Shown here: piece after piece, positions 1 to 8,623 of the stretch
How positions within the stretch are numbered: the first letter of the stretch is position 1
Layout of the letters: each line of letters opens with the position of its first letter
Source of the DNA: an uncultured Clostridia bacterium
GTDB taxonomy: Bacteria > Bacillota > Clostridia > Oscillospirales > CAG-272
Direction of reading: 5' to 3'
Length of the DNA: 41,413 bases
NCBI GenBank assembly: GCA_944392615.1
Contig: CALXXF010000021.1
Span: forward strand, 1-41,413
Program-made: the position numbers and the translations under genes
The notes under the pieces: generated by a model
Told to the model about the DNA's origin: nothing
Databases searched by the model: none
The model's input: only the letters and a program-made list of their open reading frames with translations

Positions 1-32
1 AAAAAATAAAAACTATTATTTGCAAATATCTA

Positions 33-61
33 TTTACAAAAGGGTAATAATATGTTATAAT
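33..61 (+). promoter_or_regulatory. Sigma-A-type promoter for the exopolysaccharide control trio
   Basis: TTTACA at 33-38 and TATAAT at 56-61 are separated by exactly 17 bases. Transcription would start near 68, about 25 bases before the first gene. A GAGGGA ribosome binding site at 83-88 precedes the ATG at 94. The trio therefore seems to begin its own transcript. Confidence 0.7.
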
Positions 62-93
62 TACGCAGATATGTATTCACTGAGAGGGAAAAA

Positions 94-804
94 ATGGAAG
101 TTGAATTGAATTTAAAGGTGCTTGTAAATGCCTTGCTGAAGCATCTTATCATTATTTTAGCAGTAGTGCTGATTGTTTCGCTTGCCGTCGGTATTTACAC
201 CGCTTTTTTTGTCGCTCCGGTCTATACCGCCTCGACAACATCTCTTGTGATGGTCGATGATCTGAATGCCACGCAAAATTCAAATATCTCCACCACAATA
301 AACATCATGAGCACATATGCAAGAAGTGTTCTCTCTGACAAGACGATGAAGTTTGTGTCGGACTATATCAAGAATGAAGAGTACACACCACAGGTAATAA
401 AGTCTCTTACGACGGTTACCTATGACTCAGGCGGAATAATCCTCTACATTACTGCAATGGGAACTACTCCGGAAAATGCACAGTTGCTTGCCAATGCAGT
501 TACCGAAGCGGCTCAGAGGACGGTTGATATTGCTTCACTGCAGGTTATAAACTCTGCGCAGCTTCCGTTGTCTCCTTCATCTCCGTCTCTCGTCACAAAT
601 GTTTTTCTTGCAGCGGTAATTTCGTTTGTTTTGGCGTACGGGATATGCCTTGTAATCGATTTATATAATACAAAGATAGTTTCGGAAAGCCAGCTTTCAA
701 CTTCGCTTGGCTTGCCGGTTATAGGCGTTATACCTGTAGTGGATTTTTCAGACGAGAGAATAGAGTACGTGAACAGTTCCGAGGGGGTACATGATGCTGA
801 ATAA
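94..804 (+). CDS. Wzz/YveK-like polysaccharide chain-length modulator (BY-kinase activator)
   Basis: A 236-residue membrane protein with the layout of the Wzz/CapA (YwqC/YveK) family. A transmembrane helix lies at about 18-40, an extracytoplasmic domain follows, then a proline-rich stretch (LPLSPSSP, about 158-165) just before the second helix at about 167-190, and a short cytoplasmic tail. In Firmicutes these proteins form a pair with a cytoplasmic tyrosine kinase: the tail activates the kinase and the complex controls polymer length or export. The tail ends inside the start of the next gene (14-base overlap), which encodes that kinase and indicates translational coupling. No glycosyltransferase, Wzx or Wzy gene lies inside the window, so the polymer concerned is unknown. 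Family assignment is firm; exact role is inferred. Confidence 0.88.
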   Translation: MEVELNLKVLVNALLKHLIIILAVVLIVSLAVGIYTAFFVAPVYTASTTSLVMVDDLNATQNSNISTTINIMSTYARSVLSDKTMKFVSDYIKNEEYTPQVIKSLTTVTYDSGGIILYITAMGTTPENAQLLANAVTEAAQRTVDIASLQVINSAQLPLSPSSPSLVTNVFLAAVISFVLAYGICLVIDLYNTKIVSESQLSTSLGLPVIGVIPVVDFSDERIEYVNSSEGVHDAE

Positions 805-1603
805 CAACCGTAGCGGAATGCGCAGTAAGCTTTCTTCACTTACAGGCAGGAAGAGGCGTAATGGAAACGTATTTCCGAGAAAATACTATATTTTGAATGA
901 GAAGACTCCATTTGCTGTGAAAGAAGCATATAAGACTCTGAGGACGAATATACTTTCTATACTTGCTGTACACAGGACGTCAAATGATGACACAGTCAAG
1001 TTTTGTTTCACAAGTCCAAGCATGGGTGATGGCAAGACTACTGTGTGTGTCAATGTAGCTGTTTCTTTTGCAGAAACAGGCGCTCGCGTGCTGATAATAG
1101 ATGCAGATATGAGAAAGCCAAAGATACACAAGATATTCAAATCACAGATATCACCGGGCCTTTCTGATTGCCTCAGCGGTTTTTCCACCGTTTCTGAGGC
1201 GGTTGTTGAGCATCCTGATATAAATGGACTTTATATAATGTCCGCGGGCAAGATCCCGCCGAATCCCGCAGAGCTGATTCTTTCTGATAAATTTGACGCA
1301 CTTCTTAAATCTCTTGACGGCGTTTACGACTATGTAATAATAGACGCTCCTCCGGTATGCGTAGTTACAGACGCTGTTATAATAAGCAAGAAAACACTGG
1401 GAGCCGTGCTGATATGCAGATATGCCGACACACGGATCGAAAACGCCAAGAAAGCTAAAAATGAGATAGAGCAGGGCGGCGGTACTATGCTGGGCAGTGT
1501 TCTTAATGGCGTTGAATTCCGAAGGACGTTCGGTTCGGTCAAATACGAGAGTCAATACGGCTACGGTTACGGTTATTCAGATAATACTGAAGATGACGGG
1601 TGA
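791..1603 (+). CDS. CpsD/CapB-family bacterial tyrosine kinase (BY-kinase)
   Basis: A 270-residue P-loop kinase of the CpsD/YwqD type. Walker A is PSMGDGKTT (about 76-84), Walker A' is VLIIDADMRKP (about 100-110) and Walker B is YVIIDAPPV (about 181-189). The C-terminus carries the tyrosine cluster typical of BY-kinases: Tyr252, 256, 258, 260 and 262, in YESQYGYGYGY. These enzymes autophosphorylate the cluster after contact with a membrane activator, here the preceding gene product, and regulate capsule or exopolysaccharide synthesis and other targets. Two in-frame ATGs (791 and 794) follow a GAGGGGG site at 781-787. The second has better spacing, so the protein may start one residue later. 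The last residues are acidic (NTEDDG). Confidence 0.92.
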   Translation: MMLNNNRSGMRSKLSSLTGRKRRNGNVFPRKYYILNEKTPFAVKEAYKTLRTNILSILAVHRTSNDDTVKFCFTSPSMGDGKTTVCVNVAVSFAETGARVLIIDADMRKPKIHKIFKSQISPGLSDCLSGFSTVSEAVVEHPDINGLYIMSAGKIPPNPAELILSDKFDALLKSLDGVYDYVIIDAPPVCVVTDAVIISKKTLGAVLICRYADTRIENAKKAKNEIEQGGGTMLGSVLNGVEFRRTFGSVKYESQYGYGYGYSDNTEDDG

Positions 1604-1750
1604 TGTCCGGAATGTACGTATCTGCTTGATATTCGCGTGACACGGCCTGGCTGATCCTGTCTTAATAATTTTATGACACTTTGAATTTGTAACTTGTTTC
1701 CCGTTTTTTACAATTCTGCAGTATAACGCCACAGAAACGGAGGGACACAT

Positions 1751-2452
1751 ATGGCGAGCAATGTTCCAATAATTGATTTTCATGCACATATTCTGCCGTT
1801 GGTGGACCATGGGAGTCAGTCTGTAGAAATGTCATGTGCTCTGCTTTCTCAGGCGTTACAGGCCGGCGTGACCGAAATTGTCGCTACTCCGCATTTTTAT
1901 CCGCACAAGATGACTGTCAGTGAATTTCTTGAAAAACGCAAGATTGGGTTTGATGCACTCTCGAAGAGCGTGAAGGGAACACCGCTTGAGTCTGTAAAAA
2001 TTCATCTTGGCGCCGAAGTCGCTCTTGAATCCTCTACTAAATATTTGTCTGAACTTGACAAGCTTGTTATCGGAGGGACAAAGGCAATACTTATAGAAAT
2101 GCCGATGTTCGTTCGCTGGCAGAAATGGATGTTTGACGCGGTATGTGATATTCAGTATAAAAGAAAGCTTGATGTTGTTCTTGCACATATCGACCGTTAT
2201 GAAGAACGGGACGTGCTCAGTCTCATAGATATAGCGGGGTGCCTTTCTCAGATAAACGCCAGTATGGTTCTTACTCCAGGCGGAAGGAAAAAAGCAAGAC
2301 AGCTTTGTTATGATGGGCTTTTGCATTTTATCGGAAGCGATGTGCACGATGATGTCGAAAGAAACTATAAAGTGTTGTCAAAGGCACGTAAAAAGTTGAA
2401 CGGGGAAATGCTTGAATTCTTCTATTCAAATTCCGCTGAGCTTCTTAAATAG
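1751..2452 (+). CDS. CpsB/YwqE-type PHP-family protein-tyrosine phosphatase
   Basis: A 233-residue metal-dependent phosphatase of the PHP superfamily (CpsB, CapC, YwqE). Visible metal-site motifs are DFHAHILP (9-16), a histidine in ATPHFYPH near residue 50, AHIDRYEE in the middle and GSDVHDD near the C-terminus. The family removes phosphate from the tyrosine cluster of the cognate BY-kinase, completing the kinase/phosphatase cycle with the two preceding genes. The usual family signature HILPGxDDG reads HILPLVDHG here, a local change next to the metal site. A GGAGGG site lies just upstream of the ATG. A 147-base gap separates it from the kinase gene; I see no promoter in that gap, so co-transcription is likely. 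Confidence 0.88.
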   Translation: MASNVPIIDFHAHILPLVDHGSQSVEMSCALLSQALQAGVTEIVATPHFYPHKMTVSEFLEKRKIGFDALSKSVKGTPLESVKIHLGAEVALESSTKYLSELDKLVIGGTKAILIEMPMFVRWQKWMFDAVCDIQYKRKLDVVLAHIDRYEERDVLSLIDIAGCLSQINASMVLTPGGRKKARQLCYDGLLHFIGSDVHDDVERNYKVLSKARKKLNGEMLEFFYSNSAELLK

Positions 2453-2613
2453 TGTGAGTGCATACCGGATAGATGCGTGGAAACATGGATAGCTTTTTTC
2501 GGTTGTATGACGATCATGGACAAAATGTTTTCATTTCAGCTTAAGACGACGCGCGATGGCTATTCTTTTCACTTATATAACGACGCATTTAAAATTAAAA
2601 TTTTGATTTTAAT

Positions 2614-2658
2614 AAAAAACATCCGAGGCAAGAAAAAGTGTTGCCTCGGATGTTTTTT
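2614..2658. terminator. Strong Rho-independent terminator, usable on both strands
   Basis: An 18-base perfect inverted repeat (2614-2631 with 2641-2658) encloses a 9-base loop. The arms carry the GC core catccgaggcaa flanked by A-runs on the left and T-runs on the right, so either strand ends in a U-tract. It lies between the phosphatase gene (plus) and the lipid kinase gene (minus), which converge here. Confidence 0.93.
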
Positions 2659-2677
2659 TATGCTATAAACTGGTATA

Positions 2678-3574
2678 TTATTGAATTTTGCGTTGACACG
2701 ATTTGTTTTTTACCTTTTTTGCTACTCTGACAGATATTGCATCTTTGAGTACCGATATTTCAATATCATGGAATTTAAATATTTCTCCGTCTGCACACAG
2801 TGTACCGGCATTTTTTATGTACGCCGTTTTAATGCGCTTGTAATGGAGAAAGGAAGAGTATTTGGAGTTGACGGTCCCATCCGGAAGGAGGTGTTTTCCT
2901 TTTTTATAGCCGAGAAAAAATCTCAGAAATTTTATACGTGATACTATATCGGCGTATATAAATTCCATGCTTCCGTTATTGAGAGAAGCAAGAGGCGCAC
3001 ACTTGAATCCTCCGCCATAATATGCGCCGTTTGCGAACAGACAGAGCAGAAATCTTCCGTTTATCGTTTCGATTTTCCCGTTTTCATCGAGAACCGTGAC
3101 TTCAAAGTTCCTTCCGAGCGGCTTCATGAGCGTGAGAAGCACGCTGATCATATATGCAGCCCCACCCTTTATAAACGGGATTCGTTTGACACTTTCTGTT
3201 TTTACGACCACGTCGCAATCAAATCCAAGGTTTATTTCATTTGCAGCGTATCTGTTGCCAAAGCGCAAGAGATCTGCACGCACCGGAAAGTTGTTTTCAA
3301 AATTCCTTACATAATCGTTTCCGGTGCCACCCGGATGTATAATCAACTCGGAAGCAGAACCGGCACCCGCTCTCATTACTGCATTTACTGCTTCAAAAAC
3401 GCTCCCGTCTCCTCCGAAAATGTGTATGACGGCATTCGGGTCGTTTTTACATATTTTCGTTATTGTTTCAAGCGCCTCTCCGGCAGACGACGTAGTGTAC
3501 ATTGCTGTACAAATATCATGTATATCTTCTGCTTTTCGCGAGTAACGAGAATTAATTACACTATACGTACCCAT
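2678..3574 (-). CDS. Diacylglycerol kinase catalytic-domain (DagK/YegS) lipid kinase
   Basis: A 298-residue lipid kinase-like protein. It carries the nucleotide-binding GGDGS (54-58), PGGTGNDYVRNF (81-92) and the late ADGE motif typical of the DAGK catalytic domain. Members phosphorylate diacylglycerol, undecaprenol-linked or other lipids at the membrane inner face; the substrate cannot be told from sequence. The N-terminus is shorter than usual: it reaches the GGDGS loop about 15-25 residues earlier than typical DagK proteins and lacks a recognisable NPxxG strand. The ATG follows the asnS stop by one base (TGATATG), so translation is probably coupled to asnS. The reading frame stays open a little upstream inside asnS, so a non-ATG start there is possible. 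Confidence 0.85.
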   Translation of the reverse strand: MGTYSVINSRYSRKAEDIHDICTAMYTTSSAGEALETITKICKNDPNAVIHIFGGDGSVFEAVNAVMRAGAGSASELIIHPGGTGNDYVRNFENNFPVRADLLRFGNRYAANEINLGFDCDVVVKTESVKRIPFIKGGAAYMISVLLTLMKPLGRNFEVTVLDENGKIETINGRFLLCLFANGAYYGGGFKCAPLASLNNGSMEFIYADIVSRIKFLRFFLGYKKGKHLLPDGTVNSKYSSFLHYKRIKTAYIKNAGTLCADGEIFKFHDIEISVLKDAISVRVAKKVKNKSCQRKIQ

Positions 3575-3575
3575 A

Positions 3576-4970
3576 TCAGAGTTCGCAGTTGTTGACAGTT
3601 CTTGGGAAGGGAATTACGTCGCGTATATTTGATACGCCGGTCAAATACATAACGCAACGTTCAAAGCCCAATCCGAATCCGGAGTGTCGTGCTGAACCGA
3701 ATTTGCGCAAATCAAGATAAAAATCATAACTCTCTTTGTCAAGACCAAGCTCTTCAATCCGCTTGAGCAGCTTAAGATAGTCGTCCTCTCGCTGAGATCC
3801 ACCGATAATTTCACCTATCCCAGGGACAAGACAATCCATTGCCGCCACGGTCTTCCCATCGTCGTTTTGCTTCATGTAGAACGCTTTGATTTCCTTAGGA
3901 TAGTCCGTAACAAAAACCGGCTTTTTGAAAACGACTTCTGTCAGATATTTTTCATGCTCTGTCTGAAGGTCACAACCCCAGTAAACCTTATATGAAAACT
4001 TTTCGTTGTTTTTCTCAAGTATATCAACTGCCTCTGTGTAGGTAACCCTTCCGAAAGACGAATTAACGACATGATTGAGTCTTTCAATAAGCCCCTTGTC
4101 AATGTAAGTGTTGAAGAAGTTCGTTTCCTGTGGAGCGTTTTCAAGGACATATGAGATCACATATTTGAGCATATCCTCCGCTGTCTGCATGTCGTCGGAA
4201 AGGTCCGCAAATGCCATTTCAGGTTCTATCATCCAAAACTCGGCTGCATGCCTTGTCGTATTGCTGTTTTCGGCTCTGAATGTCGGACCGAATGTGTAGA
4301 TATTTCTGAATGCCATGGCATATGTCTCGCCGTTAAGCTGACCGCTTACTGTAAGATTGGTCTTTTTATTGAAAAAATCTTTGGAAAAATCCGCCTTTCC
4401 ATCCTTGTCGAGCGGTATGTTGTCAAGGTCGAGGGTTGTCACCTGAAACATTTCGCCGGCGCCCTCGCAGTCACTTCCTGTTATAATGGGAGTGTGTACA
4501 TATACAAAACCACGTTCCTGAAAGAACTTGTGTATGGCGTATGCAGTAAGCGACCTTACGCGGAATACCGCCTGAAAAAAATTTGTGCGCGGTCTCAGAT
4601 GAGGTATCGTCCTTAAAAATTCTACGGAATGTCTCTTTTTCTGCAAAGGATAGTCCGGAGTTGAAGCACCTTCACACACGACGGAGTCTGCCTGTATTTC
4701 AAACGGCTGCTGAGCATCGGGAGTTGAAATAAAGCTTCCGCTCACTATTACAGCCGACCCGATATTGAGTTTTGTTATATCCTGATAGTTCTCCAAACTA
4801 CCGGAGTATACAACCTGTATTGTGCCAAATGACGTTCCGTCTGATATGACAAGAAATCCGAATGCGTTAGACGCTCTGTTCGACCTTATCCATCCGCCTA
4901 TTTTTATCTTGCAGTCGAAATAATCCTTACTTCTTTCGTATAGCTCACGTACGGTAGTTAATTTTTCCAT
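3576..4970 (-). CDS. asnS: Asparaginyl-tRNA synthetase
   Basis: A 464-residue class IIb aminoacyl-tRNA synthetase that charges tRNA-Asn. An N-terminal OB-fold anticodon domain ([23 protein letters not shown]) precedes the catalytic core. The core has the family signatures [12 protein letters not shown], motif 2 ([21 protein letters not shown] region) and motif 3 ([13 protein letters not shown]). The chosen start is the ATG at 4970: AAGAGGA lies about 10 bases upstream and homologues begin close to [12 protein letters not shown] 25-residue in-frame extension to 5045 has no ribosome binding site and looks unrelated. The lipid kinase gene follows with one intervening base. No T-box element was seen in the leader. 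Confidence 0.96.
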   Translation of the reverse strand: MEKLTTVRELYERSKDYFDCKIKIGGWIRSNRASNAFGFLVISDGTSFGTIQVVYSGSLENYQDITKLNIGSAVIVSGSFISTPDAQQPFEIQADSVVCEGASTPDYPLQKKRHSVEFLRTIPHLRPRTNFFQAVFRVRSLTAYAIHKFFQERGFVYVHTPIITGSDCEGAGEMFQVTTLDLDNIPLDKDGKADFSKDFFNKKTNLTVSGQLNGETYAMAFRNIYTFGPTFRAENSNTTRHAAEFWMIEPEMAFADLSDDMQTAEDMLKYVISYVLENAPQETNFFNTYIDKGLIERLNHVVNSSFGRVTYTEAVDILEKNNEKFSYKVYWGCDLQTEHEKYLTEVVFKKPVFVTDYPKEIKAFYMKQNDDGKTVAAMDCLVPGIGEIIGGSQREDDYLKLLKRIEELGLDKESYDFYLDLRKFGSARHSGFGLGFERCVMYLTGVSNIRDVIPFPRTVNNCEL

Positions 4971-5083
4971 AATACAAATTCCTCTTGATAAATACTCGTG
5001 ATGTTCGTTATGTTTTAATGGTTGTCCTGCTAAAAAGCACATCAAAACGGACTGAAGATTCCCATATACACACTATCCGTAGT

Positions 5084-5092
5084 ATTATAGCA
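5084..5092 (-). promoter_or_regulatory. Putative extended -10 promoter for asnS
   Basis: On the minus strand TGCTATAAT (5084-5092) is an extended -10 element. No good -35 box lies at the right distance. It would give a leader of about 105 bases before the asnS ATG at 4970. Confidence 0.45.
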
Positions 5093-5238
5093 CAATGTAA
5101 CCGGAATTTCCACATCTTTTCGAAAAAATATTAAAATTTGCAGCAACAGACATATGTTATCAGCTTCAGATGGTAACATACAGAACAAAACGCAGGATAA
5201 AAACTTTTGAAAAATCTTTCAAACAAAGAAAATAACGG

Positions 5239-5267
5239 TTGCAAAAAAAACGTGTTTATATTATAAT
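5239..5267 (+). promoter_or_regulatory. Sigma-A-type promoter upstream of the 5298 gene
   Basis: TTGCAA at 5239-5244 and TATAAT at 5262-5267 are spaced by 17 bases. Transcription would start near 5274, leaving a short leader of about 24 bases that carries the GGGGAGG ribosome binding site at 5283-5289. Confidence 0.7.
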
Positions 5268-5297
5268 CTTATATAGGCGCATGGGGAGGTGTTTGTT

Positions 5298-5648
5298 GTG
5301 TTCAGATATGACTGGGGCCGTTTGAGAATCGAATTTCACAGAAGACTTTTTGACGGGAGGACTGACGAGGATGTTTCGGTCACTTTTTTTACCGTAGAAG
5401 AACTTGAACAAAACAGCACGGTCTTTGTTACCGGTAAAGGTGCTCTTGATTACTGTCTAACAGTTAAGGAGCTCGGGGAAAGCGAGATAGTTGTTTTTGA
5501 GGCAATGCGTTCCAAAGACCCTCTTCTCAATCTCGACGGCTACGAAAGCAAGGGTGTACTGATAATCCATAAGGACGATATACACAAAACGCCTGTAAAA
5601 AATATTTCGTACAATGAGAGCTACTGGTATGAAGTGTCTATAGAGTAG
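5298..5648 (+). CDS. Uncharacterised 116-residue protein
   Basis: I do not recognise this protein. It is a soluble, acidic, probably cytoplasmic alpha/beta protein with no signal peptide or membrane segment. It starts MFRYDWGRLRIEFHRRLF and ends with the aromatic-rich NESYWYEVSIE. Two GTG starts are possible: 5289, which overlaps the ribosome binding site, and 5298, which lies 8 bases after GGGGAGG (5283-5289). The second is chosen. A clear promoter and ribosome binding site argue that the gene is real. It stands 67 bases before the aminopeptidase gene on the same strand and may be co-transcribed with it. No function can be assigned. Confidence 0.72.
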   Translation: MFRYDWGRLRIEFHRRLFDGRTDEDVSVTFFTVEELEQNSTVFVTGKGALDYCLTVKELGESEIVVFEAMRSKDPLLNLDGYESKGVLIIHKDDIHKTPVKNISYNESYWYEVSIE

Positions 5649-5715
5649 CAGACCGTATTGCAGAATTTGCAACTAAAATACAGCTGAAACATTAATTTTA
5701 TGATTCGGAGTGCAG

Positions 5716-6945
5716 ATGTACATGAAAAAAAGCGTATTGAGAAATTATGCAAAGTTACTTGCTACCGTAGGTATCAAAGTAAAAAAAGGGCAGGATGTTA
5801 TAATCAATGCCGGGATTGACCAACCAGAGTTTATTAAAACCCTTGTTGAGGAATGCTACAAGGCGGGTGCCGCAGATGTAAGGGTGGAATGGAATTATCA
5901 ACCGCTTGCAAAGGTAAATGCAAAGTACCGCTCACTTGAAACCATGTCTAAAGTTCATGACTGGGAGCTTGCTAAGCTTGAGCATCAGGCAAAGACGCTT
6001 CCTGCACGTCTTCACATCGTGTCCGACGATCCTGATGGCATGAAGGGAATAGATCAGGAAAAACTCGCTGCTGCAAGTAAAGCAAGGTATCCTGTAACAA
6101 AGCCGTATTCCGATAGGATGAAGAACAGACAGCAGTGGTGCATTGCCGCGGTCCCAGGCGAGGCGTGGGCAAGGAAGGTCTTTCCGGGACTTACTAAAAA
6201 TCAGGCTGTTGAAAAGCTCTGGCAGGCTATAATACACACATCAAGAGCAGATAATGATCCTATAGCCGCTTGGGAAGAGCATAATGCAGATCTGAAAAAA
6301 AGATATGATTATCTTAACTCACTGGGAATAGTGTCACTTGAATATAAATCGTCGAACGGGACTGATTTCAGGGTGGGTCTTATGCCCGAATCGGTTTTTC
6401 ACGGCGGAGGAGAGACGACTCGTTCCGGGGATTTCTTCAATCCCAATATTCCTTCGGAAGAAGTATTTACAACTCCGAAAAAAGGACAGGCAGACGGCGT
6501 TGTTTACGCGACTATGCCGCTGTCATATCAAGGTGAGCTCATAGAGAATTTCAGTATCACATTTAAAGACGGCAGGGCATGTGAGGTGCACGCCGAAAAG
6601 AATGAAGAACTTTTGAAAAAAATGATAAATATGGACGAGGGCGCCGCATATCTCGGTGAGTGTGCACTTGTTCCGTATACGTCACCTATAAATGAAATGG
6701 GTATATTGTTCTACAATACTCTCTTTGATGAAAATGCAAGTTGTCATCTGGCGTTGGGAGCTGGTTTTTGTGATGCAGTCAGAGACTACGAAAAGCTTAC
6801 CATTGAGGAGTGCAGGGAAAAGGGAGTAAATGACTCGATGATACATGTTGATTTCATGATAGGAAGTGCTGATCTCTCTATTTTTGCCAATACGGCAGAC
6901 GGTAGAAGGATACAGATTTTCAAGGATGGAGTCTGGAATTTTTAA
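5716..6945 (+). CDS. M29-family aminopeptidase (thermophilic metalloprotease, PepS/AmpS-like)
   Basis: A dimetal exopeptidase of family M29 of about 409 residues, the usual length. It removes N-terminal residues from peptides in the cytoplasm. Conserved blocks in order are the N-terminal VKKGQDVIINAG, the NIPSEEVFTTP block with a metal-ligand glutamate, GECALVPYTSPI, FDENASCHLALGAGF with ligand histidine, and IHVDFMIGSADL near the end. The start is uncertain: GGAG at 5707-5710 is followed by ATGs at 5716 and 5722 (MYMKKSVLRNY). The GTG at 5710 overlaps the ribosome binding site and is unlikely. It follows the unrecognised 116-residue gene. There is no signal peptide. Confidence 0.92.
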   Translation: MYMKKSVLRNYAKLLATVGIKVKKGQDVIINAGIDQPEFIKTLVEECYKAGAADVRVEWNYQPLAKVNAKYRSLETMSKVHDWELAKLEHQAKTLPARLHIVSDDPDGMKGIDQEKLAAASKARYPVTKPYSDRMKNRQQWCIAAVPGEAWARKVFPGLTKNQAVEKLWQAIIHTSRADNDPIAAWEEHNADLKKRYDYLNSLGIVSLEYKSSNGTDFRVGLMPESVFHGGGETTRSGDFFNPNIPSEEVFTTPKKGQADGVVYATMPLSYQGELIENFSITFKDGRACEVHAEKNEELLKKMINMDEGAAYLGECALVPYTSPINEMGILFYNTLFDENASCHLALGAGFCDAVRDYEKLTIEECREKGVNDSMIHVDFMIGSADLSIFANTADGRRIQIFKDGVWNF

Positions 6946-7187
6946 GATACAACGCTTTTCGTAGTGCGCCTGTGTATTTGCCGCTATATTTACGGACAGT
7001 TGTTGCAAATCTGGCTGTTGATGCTGGATAATCTCTTTTCAGAGGCGCATGGCTGCAACAAATGCCGCAAAAGTCTTGCTGCATTTTTACGTCATTCTCA
7101 AAGCGCAAGGTCGCTGAGCAACTAAAGTCGATTTTATTGTAAAGTTATGAAATTAACCTTTTAAAAATTTACCTAAGGAGGGGCAAA
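6946..7187. other. Intergenic stretch with no recognised gene
   Basis: This 242-base gap lies between two plus-strand genes. I see no convincing open frame, terminator or consensus promoter in it. The last bases hold the AAGGAGGGG ribosome binding site of the next gene. Confidence 0.5.
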
Positions 7188-8102
7188 ATGAAAACCGGTA
7201 TATCCAGTTATTGTCTTTCGCCTGCCATGCACGACGGGGCGACAATTTACGATGTCATTGATTATGCTGTGGGAATAGGATGCGAACATATTGAGTTTGT
7301 GCCGTTTTACACTCCGTTTGTAATTGAAAAGGAAAAAAGAATAGACGAAAAATATATCGAAAGTGTGCGAAAAAAGTGCGCTGATTCTGGAATAGAGATT
7401 TCCACATACTCAGTAAATGCCGACCTTATTTCCCCTGACGCTGATGTAAGAAAAAGTGAGATAGAGAGAGTAAAGCTTCATATTGATGCTGCACAGCGCC
7501 TGGGTCTTAAATGGATGAGACATGATATCGCCTCGTTCAGACGTCCTTTTTCAAGCAACACGCCTGAAAATTTCGAAAGGGAACTTCCGCTCATGCTGGA
7601 AGGCGTCAGAACTCTTTACGAATATGCACAGGAAAAGGGCATAAATACGACCCTTGAAAATCATGGCTTTTTCTGCAACGGTGCCGACAGACTTATACGC
7701 ATAATAACGGCTTCGGGATGCGAAAATCTGAAAATGACTCTTGATGTCGGAAACTTTTTGTGCGTTGATGACGATCCTGTCGCATCGGTAAAAAAATGCA
7801 TAAAGTATGCACAGATAATACATTTCAAAGATTTTTACATAAGAAAGAAAGACCGTCTTCCGGGGCAGACGGAAATGTTTAATTGCAACAACGGAAGCTG
7901 GTTTGAAACTATCGGCGGCAGAATGCTGCGCGGTTCGATTCTCGGTCAGGGAGATATTGACATTCCTGAGATAATACGTGTGATAAAGAGTTCAGAATTT
8001 GATGGATATCTGTCCCTTGAGTTTGAAGGAATGGAAGAATGTCACCTGGGTACCGAAATATCTATGAATATGACAAAAGGTCTTTTTGCAACAATACGAT
8101 GA
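7188..8102 (+). CDS. Sugar phosphate isomerase/epimerase-like TIM-barrel protein
   Basis: A 304-residue protein of the xylose isomerase-like TIM-barrel (AP endonuclease family 2) superfamily. Likely metal ligands lie on successive strands: Glu in TTLENHGFF, Asp in LDVGNFL, His in IHFKDFY and Glu in LSLEFEGMEE. The C-terminal GQGDIDIPEIIRVIKSSEFDGYLSLEFEG block is typical of the sugar isomerase/epimerase branch rather than of endonuclease IV. Substrate is unknown: members act on ketohexoses, inosose or hydroxypyruvate. The start has an excellent AAGGAGGGG site. There are no sugar transporter or kinase neighbours to narrow the role. A terminator follows about 50 bases after the stop. Confidence 0.85.
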   Translation: MKTGISSYCLSPAMHDGATIYDVIDYAVGIGCEHIEFVPFYTPFVIEKEKRIDEKYIESVRKKCADSGIEISTYSVNADLISPDADVRKSEIERVKLHIDAAQRLGLKWMRHDIASFRRPFSSNTPENFERELPLMLEGVRTLYEYAQEKGINTTLENHGFFCNGADRLIRIITASGCENLKMTLDVGNFLCVDDDPVASVKKCIKYAQIIHFKDFYIRKKDRLPGQTEMFNCNNGSWFETIGGRMLRGSILGQGDIDIPEIIRVIKSSEFDGYLSLEFEGMEECHLGTEISMNMTKGLFATIR

Positions 8103-8148
8103 AGCCGTGAAGATATACAAGTTACAAAACAGGCGAGATGACTATATT

Positions 8149-8182
8149 GCCGTGCAGCGTACATGCGCTGCACGGCTTTTTC
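8149..8182 (+). terminator. Rho-independent terminator after the isomerase-like gene
   Basis: An 11-bp perfect GC-rich stem (gccgtgcagcg at 8149-8159 with 8166-8176) encloses a 6-base loop and is followed by five T residues. It closes the 5298-8102 gene group. Confidence 0.92.
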
Positions 8183-8558
8183 ACATGATGATGCAACAAA
8201 CCTTTCAGCAAATCTCTTATACTTACATGAAATCCTCAAAACAAGCGTGCTTGCGGCAGGAAACGGACGGGATACTTTGCAAAATACTGTTGCAACACCG
8301 TATTCTGACGGTTCAGAATGTGTAAAACAGAAGTATAAAACGTACAGGCTCTGAATATCAATATCTGCCAATGTATGTTAGATTAATTTACCTGTTTGAC
8401 GCTTTGATTTGCATTATGCAAACAGATTTCAGCGCCTTTTGGCGTCGCATACTGTGTATAAAGCATAAATATACACAATCCGCACGTCATAATTTGTTCA
8501 TAATATTATAAAAAAAACGGAAAATCTTGCTCTATTATCACATCCGACAAACGTCATA
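8183..8558. other. Long intergenic region upstream of the first secreted paralogue
   Basis: About 375 bases lie between the terminator and the promoter of the next gene. Short open frames here overlap the terminator or lack ribosome binding sites and are not credible. An imperfect AT-rich hairpin at about 8392-8425 (ctgtttg with caaacag) is followed by a small gcgcc/ggcgt stem at 8432-8445. Whether this is a leader element or chance is unclear. Confidence 0.4.
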
Positions 8559-8587
8559 TTGATTTTTTCTATTCACGGTGTTAGAAT
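8559..8587 (+). promoter_or_regulatory. Sigma-A-type promoter for the first secreted paralogue
   Basis: TTGATT at 8559-8564 and TAGAAT at 8582-8587 are spaced by 17 bases. Transcription would start near 8594, with the GGAGGTG ribosome binding site at 8608-8614. Confidence 0.6.
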
Positions 8588-8623
8588 GAATCATAAAATA
8601 TTAACACGGAGGTGTATCACCGC

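Noticed and set aside
2477..2668. 63-codon frame after the tyrosine phosphatase gene
   Set aside because: It runs through the strong bidirectional terminator at 2614-2658 and has no ribosome binding site or recognisable domain.
8086..8354. Two overlapping frames of 79 and 63 codons after the isomerase-like gene
   Set aside because: Both overlap the terminator region at 8149-8182 or the end of the preceding gene and lack ribosome binding sites.
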